Assembly: GCF_000020125.1 (NCBI RefSeq)
Contig: NC_010681.1
Span: forward strand, 2,170,001 to 2,234,000
DNA length: 64,000 nt
Origin: Paraburkholderia phytofirmans PsJN
GTDB taxonomy: Bacteria > Pseudomonadota > Gammaproteobacteria > Burkholderiales > Burkholderiaceae
Reading direction: 5' to 3'
Positions 8,807-18,113 of the stretch are shown piece by piece. The translations under genes were made by a program, and so were the position numbers. The notes under the pieces were generated by a model. That model did not search any database, was not told the DNA's origin, and worked only from the letters and a program-made list of their open reading frames with translations. How positions within the stretch are numbered: position 1 is the first letter of the stretch; each line of letters begins with the position of its first letter.

Positions 8807-9766
8807 ATGCCGCTGAATCCGAAGATCGAGCAGGTGCTCGACATGATCGCGCGGGCCAAACGCCCGAAGCTGCACGAAATGACCGCGCAAAACGCGCGGG
8901 CTTCGTACGAAAAAAGCGCACCGATTCTGGAGATTGCCAGCGCGCCGATGTTCGCGCTCGACGATCTGCGCATCCCCACACGCGACGGCGCGACGATTCG
9001 CGTGCGTCTTTATCAACCGGTCGAGCCGAGCTGGGCCGAACCCGCGCCAGCGCTGGTGTACTACCACGGCGGCGGCTTCACGGTGGGCAGCGTTGATACG
9101 CACGATGCGCTGTGCCGGATGTTCGCGCGCGACGGCCGGTGCACGGTGTTGTCGGTGGATTACCGGCTCGCGCCGGAGCACAAATTTCCCACCGCCGTCG
9201 ATGACGCATTCGACGCCTTGACCTGGTTGCATACGCACGCCGCGGAATTCGGCGTAGATACGGGCCGGCTCGCGGTGGGCGGCGATAGCGCGGGCGGCAC
9301 ATTGGCCACGGTCTGCGCGGTCTTCGCACGGGACGCCGGCATCGAGCTCGCCTTGCAGTTACTGGTCTATCCGGGCACGACCGGCTACCAGCAAACCGAT
9401 TCGCACTCGCGTCTCGCCGACGGTTTTCTGTTGTCGGGCGACACGATCCAATGGTTCTTCGAGCAGTACGTGCGCGATAGGCGCGACCGCGACGACTGGC
9501 GTTTCGCGCCGCTCGACGGCCAACGTGGCGCGCCCGATCTCAGCGGCGTTGCGCCGGCGTGGATCGCTACCGCCGAATACGATCCGTTGAGCGACGAAGG
9601 CGATGCCTACGCGGAGAAATTGCGTGCCGCGGGTAATGCGGCCACGCTCAGGCGCTATCCGGGCATGATCCACGAGTTCTTCAAGATGGGTGGTTATGTA
9701 CCGGAGGTCGCCGAGGCGCACGCGGATGCCGCCGCGGCATTGCGCGCGGCGTTCGGCATCGACTGA
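8807..9766 (+). CDS. alpha/beta hydrolase, hormone-sensitive lipase family
   Basis: A 319-residue esterase/lipase of the HSL (family IV) group. The oxyanion-hole motif is YHGGG, the nucleophile is Ser161 in GDSAGG, and the C-terminal part carries the acid in EYDPLSDEG and the catalytic His in GMIHEFF. It hydrolyses short- to medium-chain esters in the cytoplasm; no signal peptide is present. The start at 8807 is used because the longer frame (from 8741) would run through the terminator hairpin. No clear ribosome-binding site is visible at 8807. Confidence 0.88.
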   Translation: MPLNPKIEQVLDMIARAKRPKLHEMTAQNARASYEKSAPILEIASAPMFALDDLRIPTRDGATIRVRLYQPVEPSWAEPAPALVYYHGGGFTVGSVDTHDALCRMFARDGRCTVLSVDYRLAPEHKFPTAVDDAFDALTWLHTHAAEFGVDTGRLAVGGDSAGGTLATVCAVFARDAGIELALQLLVYPGTTGYQQTDSHSRLADGFLLSGDTIQWFFEQYVRDRRDRDDWRFAPLDGQRGAPDLSGVAPAWIATAEYDPLSDEGDAYAEKLRAAGNAATLRRYPGMIHEFFKMGGYVPEVAEAHADAAAALRAAFGID

Positions 9767-9854
9767 GCGCGGTTTTGCAGGCGGTTAGCGGCGCAAGGTT
9801 GGCGGTCAGCGCTAGAGTCGAACGACGAACCGCCGCCAATCCTCCCAACGATTA

Positions 9855-10712
9855 TCACGCCATCTCGCGCTCGATACTGAAAGCGAAGCTGCGCTCGAAG
9901 TCGCCGGGCCGCACGATGCGGTGCGAGCCGTTGTCGTCGCTACGCTCGGCGACGGCCACGCTGATCACTTCACCGTGCGCGGCCACGCGCAACGCGGTCG
10001 TGCCGCGCGTGCCGTACTCAGGCGTTTCGATAAACGCCGCCGACAACGCCCGTTCCCGTTCGAGCGGAATGCCGGTGGACGGCAACTCGTCGTCGCGCGC
10101 GAGGCGCGGATCGCGCATCAGATCGATCAGGCGTTCGAGCGGCGGCATCGCGTCGCGCGCGAGCAGCGTGCCCAGTTCGGCGCGCTTTTTCACCAGCTTC
10201 GGCCACGCAGTATCGAGCACGGCGTTCGAGATGCCATGCGTGCCCGGTGCGAGCAACGCGGGCGCGAGGTCGCCGCGGTTGCAGTACCAGGCAAGTTCGC
10301 GCCGCGTCCAGTCGCCCACCAGCAGATTGAACCCGTTGTAGATGTCGCCGGTTTGCGCGACGTGTTGCAGGTACGCGAGCGGGGTGTCGTGCGGATTTTT
10401 CGCCGCGTCGCTCGTTCCGTCGCGCGCGGCGCCGCTCAGCCAGTCGCTGACGAGCGTGCCGCGGGTCGGCGCGTCGGCGCGCATTTCATGTGGCGCGCGG
10501 TAGTTGGTCAGCGCGGCGAAGCGGCCGTCGCGCGACATGCCGAGCCACGTGCCGCCGCCCTGAAGATCGCGGCCGGCCAGCACGCCCGGCGCGTCCTGCC
10601 ACCAGCTGATCGGCTCGGCGGTGCGGCGAAAGAATTCGTCGCGATTCGCGGCGAGCGTGAAGAGCGGGCCGTCGACCGCATCGGGTCGCCAGTCGAAGAC
10701 GATCAGGCACAT
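9855..10712 (-). CDS. NRDE (TANGO2) family protein
   Basis: A 285-residue protein that starts with MCLIVFDW, the invariant N-terminal Cys pattern of the NRDE/Ntn-hydrolase-like family, and carries the name-giving NRDE motif (LAANRDEFF, residues about 21-29), then GGTWLG and TNYR. The family is conserved from bacteria to the mammalian TANGO2 protein; its biochemistry is unsettled. Start at 10712 has GGGAGAC upstream. The open frame extends further upstream but that part is antisense-like overlap of ygfZ and is excluded. A terminator separates it from ygfZ upstream, so it probably has its own promoter or depends on readthrough. Confidence 0.88.
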   Translation of the reverse strand: MCLIVFDWRPDAVDGPLFTLAANRDEFFRRTAEPISWWQDAPGVLAGRDLQGGGTWLGMSRDGRFAALTNYRAPHEMRADAPTRGTLVSDWLSGAARDGTSDAAKNPHDTPLAYLQHVAQTGDIYNGFNLLVGDWTRRELAWYCNRGDLAPALLAPGTHGISNAVLDTAWPKLVKKRAELGTLLARDAMPPLERLIDLMRDPRLARDDELPSTGIPLERERALSAAFIETPEYGTRGTTALRVAAHGEVISVAVAERSDDNGSHRIVRPGDFERSFAFSIEREMA

Positions 10713-10755
10713 CGGGGGGCGTCTCCCGGTGGGGGCGTTGCAGATGAGGAGTCCA

Positions 10756-10784
10756 GTAAAAAGCGGCGCCTGATTGCGCCGCTT
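10756..10784 (-). terminator. rho-independent terminator after ygfZ
   Basis: Read on the minus strand, GCGGCGC and GCGCCGC arms (10763-10769 and 10776-10782, extended by two A-T pairs) enclose a 6-base loop and are followed by a run of T (the A tract at 10758-10762). It lies just after the ygfZ stop codon. Confidence 0.8.
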
Positions 10785-10801
10785 CATACCGCGAGAGAAC
10801 T

Positions 10802-11875
10802 TTAGACTTCGGTCGGCAGCCCGTAGGGCAACGGCAGAAACCGCAGCGCCGGGCCTTCCGCCGCGCCCAGGTGCACCGAACCGTTTTCCAGCGCCGCGAG
10901 CTTGATCTCGACCAGCACATCGACGCCGCCGTCCGGCGCCGACGCCGCGTTCACGACCATGCCGCACGGCTGGCCCGGATCGTCCGAATGGAACAGTTCC
11001 GCGCCGGCGTGCACCGTGTCGAGTTCGCCCGCCACGTTGGCGAGCGAGGTGCGCCGCTTGATCGTGCCGCGATACTGGCTGCGCGCTACCACTTCCTGGC
11101 CGGGATAGCAGCCTTTGCGGAAATTCACCGCGCCGAGCACGTCGAAATTGACCATTTGCGGCACGAATTGCTCGACCACCGGCTGGGTGATGCGCGGCTC
11201 GCCTGCGCGAATGTCGAGCCAATCCCACACGGCCGGCGAGACGCGTTTGAGTTTTTCCTCGAGCAAGGGCAGCAGCGACTCGACCTGTGCTTTCGGGCCG
11301 ATCCACAGAAAACGCAGGTGCCCAAGCGCGTCCGGCACGCGAATCAGCGAGCCTGCCGCGCCGTCCACTTTCACGTGCACGCCGTCCGGCAGCGCGTCGA
11401 ACACGCCCGAGAGCGCCTTGCGCACGTCGCCGGCGAGACCGATCACGGCCAGTTCGCCGCTCGCATCCACAAGCTTGGCCTTGGCGCGCAGCACGAACAT
11501 GGAGAGCCGCTTCTGCACGGCAGCCTGTACGTCTTTCGATGCCAGCAGGCGGATCGTGTCGCCGCTGCGCCACGTCAGGAACGACGCGAGCAGACGCCCC
11601 TTGGCCGAGCAGTAGCCGGCGAGGCGCGCGTTGGCTGCGTCGAGATGCTGGGTGTCGTTGGTCAACTGGCCGTGCAGGAAGCTCGCTGCGTCGTCGCCGG
11701 TGGCGTCGATCACGCCGAACTGCGTGAGCGGCATGTACGCGCCGTGGTGAATGACGGCGTCGAATTCATCGGCGGAAGGGCGCGGCAGCGTGGGCAGAAC
11801 GGCGGGCGTGGCGGCAGCGGCCGTGACGGCGTTGCCTGAGGAAGTGCCTGAAGCGGTAGCGAGCGGTATGTTCAT
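10802..11875 (-). CDS. ygfZ: folate-binding protein YgfZ (GcvT-like)
   Basis: A 357-residue GcvT-fold protein with the diagnostic KGCYPGQE motif, containing the conserved Cys of YgfZ proteins, at about residue 255. YgfZ is a tetrahydrofolate-dependent factor for maintenance of certain iron-sulphur enzymes. The first 35 residues are Ala/Thr-rich and probably disordered. It is divergent from mltG, as in many beta-proteobacteria. Confidence 0.92.
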   Translation of the reverse strand: MNIPLATASGTSSGNAVTAAAATPAVLPTLPRPSADEFDAVIHHGAYMPLTQFGVIDATGDDAASFLHGQLTNDTQHLDAANARLAGYCSAKGRLLASFLTWRSGDTIRLLASKDVQAAVQKRLSMFVLRAKAKLVDASGELAVIGLAGDVRKALSGVFDALPDGVHVKVDGAAGSLIRVPDALGHLRFLWIGPKAQVESLLPLLEEKLKRVSPAVWDWLDIRAGEPRITQPVVEQFVPQMVNFDVLGAVNFRKGCYPGQEVVARSQYRGTIKRRTSLANVAGELDTVHAGAELFHSDDPGQPCGMVVNAASAPDGGVDVLVEIKLAALENGSVHLGAAEGPALRFLPLPYGLPTEV

Positions 11876-11896
11876 GGATTCCGAGAACAGTCAATT

Positions 11897-11926
11897 CTGA
11901 CTTTAGCTAAGGCAAACAAGTATTAT
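11897..11926 (+). promoter_or_regulatory. candidate sigma-70 promoter of mltG
   Basis: CTGACT at 11897-11902 and TATTAT at 11921-11926 are separated by 18 bases; the -10 box matches five of six consensus positions. If it is used, transcription would begin near 11933, downstream of the first possible ATG (11927), favouring the start at 11954. Confidence 0.4.
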
Positions 11927-11953
11927 ATGCAGTCCAATCCTGCCACGTTCCGC

Positions 11954-12964
11954 ATGACCCTTTTCAGAAAATGTTTCGTCGCCGGCGCAATCGTCGTTGT
12001 GCTGGCCGCAGCCGCCATTGCCGGTGGGTATCACTGGGCTAACAGCCCGCTTGACCTGAACCCGGCGCAACTCGATGTCACCGTCAAGCCGCACAGCAGC
12101 TTGCGCAGCGTTACGCTGCAGCTCAATCGCGGCGGCGTGCCGGTCGAGCCCGAACTGTTCGTCATCATGACGCGGCTATTGGGGCTGCAAAGCGAGCTGA
12201 AATCGGGCAACTACGAATTCAAGACGGGCGTGACGCCGTACGAGGTGCTGCAGAAAATCGCGCGCGGCGACGTCAACGAATACGTGGCGACGATCATCGA
12301 AGGCTGGACCTTCAAGCGCATGCGCGCCGAGTTGGACGCCAATCCGGCGCTCAAGCACGACACGATCGGCATGAGCGATATGGATTTGATGAACGCGATC
12401 AATGCTCCGGAGGCGTCGATCGGCAATGGTGAAGGATTGTTTTTCCCGGATACGTATCTGTTCGACAAGAACACCAGCGATCTCGACGTGTACCGCCGCG
12501 CTTACCGCCTGATGCGCCTGCGTCTGGACGAAGCGTGGACCGCGCGCGCGCCGAACCTGCCGTACAAGACGCCGTACGACGCGCTGACCATGGCGTCGAT
12601 CATCGAAAAGGAAACCGGCAAGAAGTCCGACCGGCCAATGGTCGCTGCGGTGTTCGCGAACCGTCTGCGCGTGGGCATGCCGCTGCAAACCGACCCGACC
12701 GTGATCTACGGCATGGGCGACAGCTACGCAGGCCATATCAGGAAAAAAGACCTGCAGACCGACACTCCCTACAATACCTACACCCGGATGGGCCTGCCGC
12801 CGACGCCCATTTCGCTGCCCGGCGTGGCGTCGCTGCAAGCGGCGCTGAATCCGGCGCAAACCACCGCGCTGTACTTCGTGTCGCGCGGCGACGGCAGCAG
12901 TATCTTTTCCGACACCCTCGGCGATCACAACAAGGCCGTGGACAAATACATTCGAGGGCAATGA
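11954..12964 (+). CDS. mltG: endolytic murein transglycosylase MltG
   Basis: A 336-residue inner-membrane lytic transglycosylase (YceG family) that cuts nascent glycan strands. The short cytoplasmic N terminus is followed by one membrane anchor ([17 protein letters not shown]), a LysM-like region and the YceG domain. The catalytic Glu is residue 218 from this start, in SIIEKETG. Two ATGs are possible, 11927 and 11954; neither has a good ribosome-binding site, and I prefer 11954 because of the likely promoter immediately upstream. Its stop overlaps the tmk start (ATGA), and mltG-tmk-holB is a conserved operon. Confidence 0.92.
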   Translation: MTLFRKCFVAGAIVVVLAAAAIAGGYHWANSPLDLNPAQLDVTVKPHSSLRSVTLQLNRGGVPVEPELFVIMTRLLGLQSELKSGNYEFKTGVTPYEVLQKIARGDVNEYVATIIEGWTFKRMRAELDANPALKHDTIGMSDMDLMNAINAPEASIGNGEGLFFPDTYLFDKNTSDLDVYRRAYRLMRLRLDEAWTARAPNLPYKTPYDALTMASIIEKETGKKSDRPMVAAVFANRLRVGMPLQTDPTVIYGMGDSYAGHIRKKDLQTDTPYNTYTRMGLPPTPISLPGVASLQAALNPAQTTALYFVSRGDGSSIFSDTLGDHNKAVDKYIRGQ

Positions 12965-13584
12965 TGGCGCGGGGCAAATTCATTACGTTTGAGGGCATCG
13001 ACGGGGCGGGCAAGACCACCCATCTCAGCTGGTTTCGGGAGCGCCTCGAACAGAAAGTCGCGAGCACCGGCCGCTCGGTCGTGATGACGCGCGAACCCGG
13101 CGGCACGCCGCTCGGCGAGCAGATCCGCGAGATCGTACTGCATCAGAAAATGGACCTCGAAACCGAGGCGCTGCTGATGTTCGCGCTGCGCCGCCAGCAC
13201 CTGGCCGAAGTGATCGAGCCGGCGCTCGCACGCGGCGACTGGGTGCTGTCGGACCGTTTCACCGACGCGACTTTCGCCTATCAGGGCGGTGGCCGCGGTC
13301 TGCCACGCGACAAGCTGGAAACGCTGGAGCGCTGGGTGCAGGGCGGTTTTCAGCCGGATCTGACGGTGCTGTTCGACCTCGCGCCCGAGATTGCCAACGA
13401 ACGGCGCAGCGCGGCGCGCGATCCGGATCGCTTCGAGAGCGAGTCGGTGGCGTTTTTCAACCGCACGCGCGCCGAATATCTGCGCCGCGCCGAAGAAGCG
13501 CCGTACCGGTTCGCTATCATTGACTCCGCGCAGAGCATTGTGCAGATTCAGAGAAAACTTGAGGAATTGATCGCAATTCTTTGA
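12961..13584 (+). CDS. tmk: thymidylate kinase
   Basis: A 207-residue dTMP kinase that makes dTDP. Visible are the P-loop GIDGAGKT, the DR(F/Y) motif in [24 protein letters not shown], and the lid region with Arg-rich [13 protein letters not shown]. The start codon pair ATGATG (12961, 12964) overlaps the mltG stop, indicating translational coupling. Downstream, holB follows after a 94-base AT-rich gap. Confidence 0.96.
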   Translation: MMARGKFITFEGIDGAGKTTHLSWFRERLEQKVASTGRSVVMTREPGGTPLGEQIREIVLHQKMDLETEALLMFALRRQHLAEVIEPALARGDWVLSDRFTDATFAYQGGGRGLPRDKLETLERWVQGGFQPDLTVLFDLAPEIANERRSAARDPDRFESESVAFFNRTRAEYLRRAEEAPYRFAIIDSAQSIVQIQRKLEELIAIL

Positions 13585-13678
13585 ATTTAAAAAAATATAA
13601 CCTTGTCTTATAACGCTGTGCAGAGTTCATGTTACGCCTCATGAAATTCCTGCAACAAATTGATTTAAAAGAGAAACA

Positions 13679-14713
13679 ATGATTTATCCGTGGCAAGCCG
13701 ATGACTGGAACCGCCTGCAGCAGCTGCGCGGCCACTGGCCGCACGCTCTGTTGCTGCATGGACAGGCCGGCATCGGCAAGCTGCGCTTCGCGCAGCATCT
13801 CGCGCAAGGCCTGCTGTGCGAGGCGCAGCAGCCCAACGGCGAGCCGTGCGGCGCGTGCGTGGCCTGCAACTGGTTCGCGCAGGGCAATCATCCGGATTAC
13901 CGCATCGTCGTGCCCGAGGCACTGGCCGCCGAAGCCGGCCTGAACAGCGGCGCGGACGAAAAAGCCGACAAGGCCGACGCCGACGAAGGCAAAAAGACCC
14001 GCGCGCCCAGCAAGGAAATCAAGATCGAACAGATTCGCGGCTTGCTCGACTTCGTCGGTGTGGGTTCGCACCGCGGCGGCGCGCGTGTGGTCGTGCTGTA
14101 TCCGGCGGAAGGGCTGAACATCGCCGCGGCCAATGCGCTCCTGAAGACGCTCGAAGAACCGCCGGCGGGCGTCGTGTTCCTGATGGTGTCGGCGCGCATC
14201 GACCGCCTGCTGCCCACCATCATCAGCCGCTGCCGCCAATGGCCGATGACCATGCCCGCGCCCGAGGTGGCGACGAAATGGCTCGCCGCGCAAGGCGTGG
14301 CCGAGGCGCCCGCGCTGCTCGCCGAAGCAGGCGGTGCGCCGCTCACCGCACTCGCGCTTGCCAGCGACGAGAACCGCGCGCTGCGCGACTGGACGCTCAA
14401 GCAACTTGCCGCCGGCCCCGATTGCGATGCTTTCGCGTGCGGCGAGGCGCTGCAGAAGCTGCCCGTGCCGCTGGTGCTAGGCTGGCTGCAACGCTGGATG
14501 TACGATTTGCTGGCGCAGCGCACGGCAGGCGCGCCGCGGTATTTTCCACAGGCGTCGGCGGCGTTGACGCGCTGCGCGTCGCAGGCCGATGCCAGCGCGT
14601 TCGCTCGCTTCACGCGCATCGTGACGCGCCAGCGCGCCGTCGAGAACCATCCGCTGAATGCTCGGCTGGTGTTCGAGGAACTGTTTATCGGGTACCGCGA
14701 GTTGTTCGCCTAG
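13679..14713 (+). CDS. holB: DNA polymerase III subunit delta prime
   Basis: A 344-residue clamp-loader subunit. It has a P-loop-like LHGQAGIGK, a four-Cys zinc module (Cys residues in LLCEAQ, GEPCGACVAC), the LLKTLEEPP segment and the SRC motif (ISRCRQW) typical of clamp loaders. An acidic/Lys-rich insertion (KADKADADEGKK) at about residues 98-110 separates the zinc module from the rest. It completes the mltG-tmk-holB operon. The ribosome-binding site is AAGAGAAAC. Confidence 0.94.
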   Translation: MIYPWQADDWNRLQQLRGHWPHALLLHGQAGIGKLRFAQHLAQGLLCEAQQPNGEPCGACVACNWFAQGNHPDYRIVVPEALAAEAGLNSGADEKADKADADEGKKTRAPSKEIKIEQIRGLLDFVGVGSHRGGARVVVLYPAEGLNIAAANALLKTLEEPPAGVVFLMVSARIDRLLPTIISRCRQWPMTMPAPEVATKWLAAQGVAEAPALLAEAGGAPLTALALASDENRALRDWTLKQLAAGPDCDAFACGEALQKLPVPLVLGWLQRWMYDLLAQRTAGAPRYFPQASAALTRCASQADASAFARFTRIVTRQRAVENHPLNARLVFEELFIGYRELFA

Positions 14714-14833
14714 TGCTTGTCCGCGAGACACCCCAGCAGGGCGGCGCGCTTTGCGGCGCTTTACCGCACCAGGCGGCCGGCGCCCGTCCGTATTTCTTCC
14801 CGTATCTGCCTTCCCTCTAACGTTCAACGCACC

Positions 14834-15358
14834 ATGAGCCTTTCCTACCGCGATGCCACGCTCGACGATCTGCCCGCGATCGTCGCCATCTACAACTCGA
14901 CTGTGCCGTCGCGGCAAGTCACGGCCGATCTCGATCCGGTCAGCGTCGAAAGCCGGATGGGCTGGTTTCATGCGCATGGTCCGCAAAAGCGGCCGCTGTG
15001 GGTGGTGGAAGCTACGGAGCAGCCCGGCCGCGTGATCGCTTGGCTGAGTTTTTCGGACTTCTACGGCCGTCCCGCTTATCAGCGCACCGCCGAAGTCAGC
15101 ATCTATCTCGACGAAAGCGCGCGCGGCCGCGGCCTTGGCAAGCAATTGCTCGCGGCTTCGCTGGCGGCAGCGCCGGCGCTCGGCATCGACTCCGTGCTCG
15201 GCTTTATCTTCGGCCACAATGAGGCGAGCTTGCGCCTGTTCCGCGGCTTCGGTTTCGACACGTGGGGCTCGTTGCCGCGCGTGGCCGTGCTGGACGGCGT
15301 GGAGCGCGATCTGGTGATTCTCGGCAAACGCCTGGACTCCGCAGCAGCCGCCGCCTGA
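14834..15358 (+). CDS. GNAT family N-acetyltransferase (phosphinothricin acetyltransferase-like)
   Basis: A 174-residue GNAT protein. The acetyl-CoA motif A is DESARGRGLGKQLL, followed by the FGHNEASLRLFRGFGF segment typical of the PAT/MnaT subgroup that acetylates amino groups of methionine sulfoximine or phosphinothricin-like compounds. The start at 14834 gives the usual N terminus; the longer frame from 14717 is low-complexity. It sits between holB and tatD on the same strand, spaced 120 and 34 bases. Confidence 0.87.
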   Translation: MSLSYRDATLDDLPAIVAIYNSTVPSRQVTADLDPVSVESRMGWFHAHGPQKRPLWVVEATEQPGRVIAWLSFSDFYGRPAYQRTAEVSIYLDESARGRGLGKQLLAASLAAAPALGIDSVLGFIFGHNEASLRLFRGFGFDTWGSLPRVAVLDGVERDLVILGKRLDSAAAAA

Positions 15359-15392
15359 TTCACTTCGAGCACTTCCTACGCAGGACATCACC

Positions 15393-16184
15393 ATGTTTGT
15401 CGACTCGCACTGCCATATCAACTTCGAAGGACTCGCCGACCGCCTGCCGCAGGTGCTCGAGAATATGCGCAGCCATTCGGTCACGCACGCGCTGTGCGTG
15501 TCCGTCGATCTGGAAACGCTGCCGTCGGTGCTGGATATCGCCAACCGGTACGAGAACGTGTACGCGTCGGTCGGCGTGCATCCGGATCACGAGGACATGC
15601 GCGAGCCGAGCGTCGCCGAACTGGTCGAACTGGCCGCGCATCCGAAGGTGGTCGCGATCGGCGAGACGGGACTCGACTACTACCGCCTGGAAGGCCGCAC
15701 GATCGCCGACATGGAATGGCAGCGCGAACGTTTTCGCACGCATATTCGCGCGGCGCATGCCACGGGCAAGCCGCTGATCATTCATACGCGCTCGTCTTCG
15801 GAAGATACGCTGCGCATCATGGCCGAGGAGCGCGCGGGCGAGCCGGGCGGCGTAATGCATTGCTTCACGGAGCCGTGGGCTGTCGCCGAACAGGCGCTCG
15901 CGCAGAATTTCTATATCTCGCTGTCGGGCATCGTCACGTTCAAGAGCGCCACCGACGTGCAGGACGTCGCGCGCCGCGTGCCGCTCGAGCGTTTGCTGAT
16001 CGAAACCGACTCGCCGTACCTCGCGCCGGTGCCATATCGCGGCAAGCCGAATGAACCTGCGTACGTGAGTTATGTCGGACGGTTCATCGCGCAGCAACGC
16101 GAGATGCCGGAAACGGCGCTGGCCGCCGCAACCACGCAGAACTTCTTCCGGCTTTTCAAGATCCCCGCGCCGGCCGGCGTGTGA
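15393..16184 (+). CDS. TatD family metal-dependent hydrolase
   Basis: A 263-residue TIM-barrel deoxyribonuclease-like hydrolase. The first metal ligands are in VDSHCHI (His6 and His8), followed by GETGLDYY, LIIHTRS, MHCFTE and the terminal ETDSPYLAP motif with the catalytic Asp. Proteins of the family act as 3'-5' DNases or related phosphohydrolases. In many proteobacteria a TatD gene follows holB, as here. Ribosome-binding site CAGGAC. Confidence 0.93.
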   Translation: MFVDSHCHINFEGLADRLPQVLENMRSHSVTHALCVSVDLETLPSVLDIANRYENVYASVGVHPDHEDMREPSVAELVELAAHPKVVAIGETGLDYYRLEGRTIADMEWQRERFRTHIRAAHATGKPLIIHTRSSSEDTLRIMAEERAGEPGGVMHCFTEPWAVAEQALAQNFYISLSGIVTFKSATDVQDVARRVPLERLLIETDSPYLAPVPYRGKPNEPAYVSYVGRFIAQQREMPETALAAATTQNFFRLFKIPAPAGV

Positions 16185-16236
16185 GACGTAAAGCCGATAA
16201 TTATCAAAAGGATAGGGACGTTTCCTAAAGTTAAAT

Positions 16237-16977
16237 ATGAGAGAAATTTCGATGTCGTTTGCTGAGAAACAAGACACTTTCACCGCGCGTGGCGCGCTGG
16301 CTTCGGCACGGCGTGGCGCCGCGCGCGTCGCGTTCGCGGCCGCGCTGGCTTGTGCCGCGCTGACTTCGTTGATGGTGTCGCCGGCTCAGGCTGCGCCGAT
16401 CGATTCGCTGATCAAGTCGGTCAAGTTCGACGACGTCGACGGCGTCAACAAGCTGCTCGCCAAGGGCATGGACCCGAATAGCGTGGACAACCAGGGCATT
16501 CCGCTGCTGGTGCTGGCCGCGCGCGAGAAATCGGACAAGGTCGGCGCCGCGCTGGTCGCCAATCCGAAGACCAACATCGAGATTCAGGACAAAGCCGGCG
16601 AGAACGCGATGATGATGGCCGCGCTGAACGGCGACCTTGACTTCGTCAATCTGCTGATCGCGAAAGACGCCGAGGTCAACAAGAAGGGCTGGGCGCCGCT
16701 GCACTACGCGGCCGCGAACGGGCATGACGATATCGTGAAGGTGCTGCTCGACCATTCGGCCTACGTCGACGCAGGATCGCCGAACGGCACCACGCCGCTG
16801 ATGATGGCCGCGCGCGGCGGCCACGTATCGACGGTAAAGCTGCTGCTCGACAACGGGGCGGATCTGACGGTGAAGAACCAGATCGGCATGACGGCGCTCG
16901 ATTTTGCCAAGACCTACAAGGAGCCGGACGTGGTCGAAGGGCTGACCGCGCGCCTGCAACAGATGCAACCGAAGTGA
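16237..16977 (+). CDS. exported ankyrin-repeat protein
   Basis: A 246-residue protein with an N-terminal signal peptide (hydrophobic VAFAAALACAALTSLMV, likely cleavage after AQA, residue about 51) and about five ankyrin repeats, including WAPLHYAAANGHDDIVKVLL and TPLMMAARGGHVSTVKLLL. It is therefore probably periplasmic and mediates protein-protein contacts. An alternative start at 16252 has GAGA upstream at a good distance and would shorten the N terminus by five residues. The partner is unknown. Confidence 0.85.
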   Translation: MREISMSFAEKQDTFTARGALASARRGAARVAFAAALACAALTSLMVSPAQAAPIDSLIKSVKFDDVDGVNKLLAKGMDPNSVDNQGIPLLVLAAREKSDKVGAALVANPKTNIEIQDKAGENAMMMAALNGDLDFVNLLIAKDAEVNKKGWAPLHYAAANGHDDIVKVLLDHSAYVDAGSPNGTTPLMMAARGGHVSTVKLLLDNGADLTVKNQIGMTALDFAKTYKEPDVVEGLTARLQQMQPK

Positions 16978-17353
16978 TACGAGTGGCGGAGTGAGTTGGC
17001 GGGTTGAAGGGCGGAGGCGTGCCGGCCGCGGGCCAGAATTTCTGCGCGCTGCTTGCTAGCGCTTCGTGCGCGGACCAGCCCTGCCTGTCGGCCCTCGGGC
17101 GTCGCTACAGACAACCCGCTAGCCGAGCGCATGTGCCCGCCCGCAAAGCACTACCGTATTTCCGCCAAAGCGCAAAAATACCGGCGCAACGGCCGCCGCC
17201 CGGCATCGCAGTAAAAAGTGCCTGAAGATAGCGGGGCCGCGCACGCTTGCGGTTCGCAAAACAGTGCAGAATGACAACTTTGGCGCGCCGCCTGGGCGTG
17301 CCGTTCGGACGCGGCGACAGACCGCCTGATAAACGACCCTGGAAAGGAACACC
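16978..17353. other. non-coding stretch upstream of the Rap1a/Tai-like gene
   Basis: High-GC sequence without a supported gene. Short open frames on both strands have no ribosome-binding site or recognisable domain. It should hold the promoter of the 17354 gene, but I cannot place it. Confidence 0.4.
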
Positions 17354-17710
17354 ATGCTGCGGGCTTTGATTTTCGCCAGCGCGCTTGCCGTACCGCTATC
17401 GGCAGCCGCGTTTACGGGAGGCGACCTCAACAAGCTGTGCACCAAGACGGACGTGGCGTCGCGTAGCGCGTGCGCCGCTTATATCGAAGGCGCCGCTGAC
17501 GGCATCTTCAATACCATCGACGCGATCGGCGGCACGACCGGTCCGCGCGTCGGCCAGTACTTCTGCTTGCCGCAGGACGCGCGCTCGGCGCAATTGACCG
17601 ACGCGGTGCGCAAGTATATTGCCGAGAATCCGAACGTTGCGGGCTACAACGCCAGCACGGCGATCTCGCTGGGACTCGGCAAAGCATTCCCCTGCAAGAG
17701 CGGTAGTTGA
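17354..17710 (+). CDS. Rap1a/Tai family immunity-like periplasmic protein
   Basis: A 118-residue protein with a cleavable signal peptide (about residues 1-19, ending SAAAF). The mature part shows the Rap1a/Tai pattern: Cys29 and Cys40 flanking a short helix, AAYIEGAADG, QYFCLPQ, a YIAENPN segment and the terminal AFPC. Characterised family members neutralise periplasmic type VI amidase effectors, but many homologues stand alone. No effector gene is adjacent here. The ribosome-binding site is GGAAAGGAAC. Confidence 0.82.
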   Translation: MLRALIFASALAVPLSAAAFTGGDLNKLCTKTDVASRSACAAYIEGAADGIFNTIDAIGGTTGPRVGQYFCLPQDARSAQLTDAVRKYIAENPNVAGYNASTAISLGLGKAFPCKSGS

Positions 17711-18113
17711 ATTTGAATTGAATCACGGCTGATGTCCCGCGCGCCCTGCGGCGGGCGCGTCTGGCATTTCAGCCTGCGGCCCGTGTTTGGGATTTCAGCG
17801 ACCGGAACCCCGCTTCGGGCTGCTTCGAAGTCCGCCTGAAACCGGTACAACCCATGGCCATCCGTTTGCAGAAGCGGCCGGCCCTGGGACCTTTCCAGGA
17901 TCGCGCTGACGAACGACCTAAGATGTCTGTAGGCGGTCCGCGACGGCGCGCAGTCACGCGGCTTACGCCCGCTGCAACGGCGGATGCTTCGTCAGCGCCG
18001 CCGTCCGGCGCGCCGTGTCATGCAACACCGCGGCCACGTTCGAGGCTCGCCGGTTCCGCACCCGTTCCGCGCGGGTTCTGCTCCCACCCAAGCCGAGGAG
18101 GAAAAGCCCTTTC
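17711..18113. other. non-coding stretch with a GC-rich stem-loop
   Basis: A stem-loop at 17739-17760 (CGCGCCC / GGGCGCG) lies 29 bases after the Rap1a/Tai-like gene and may end its transcript, though no T run follows. No supported gene is seen in the remainder. Confidence 0.45.

Noticed and set aside
9855..11573. A 572-codon minus-strand open frame that would fuse the NRDE protein to upstream sequence
   Set aside because: The upstream part is an alternative frame of ygfZ and has no ribosome-binding site; a terminator hairpin (10756-10784) lies inside it. The NRDE start at 10712 has a proper site and the invariant MCLIVF terminus.
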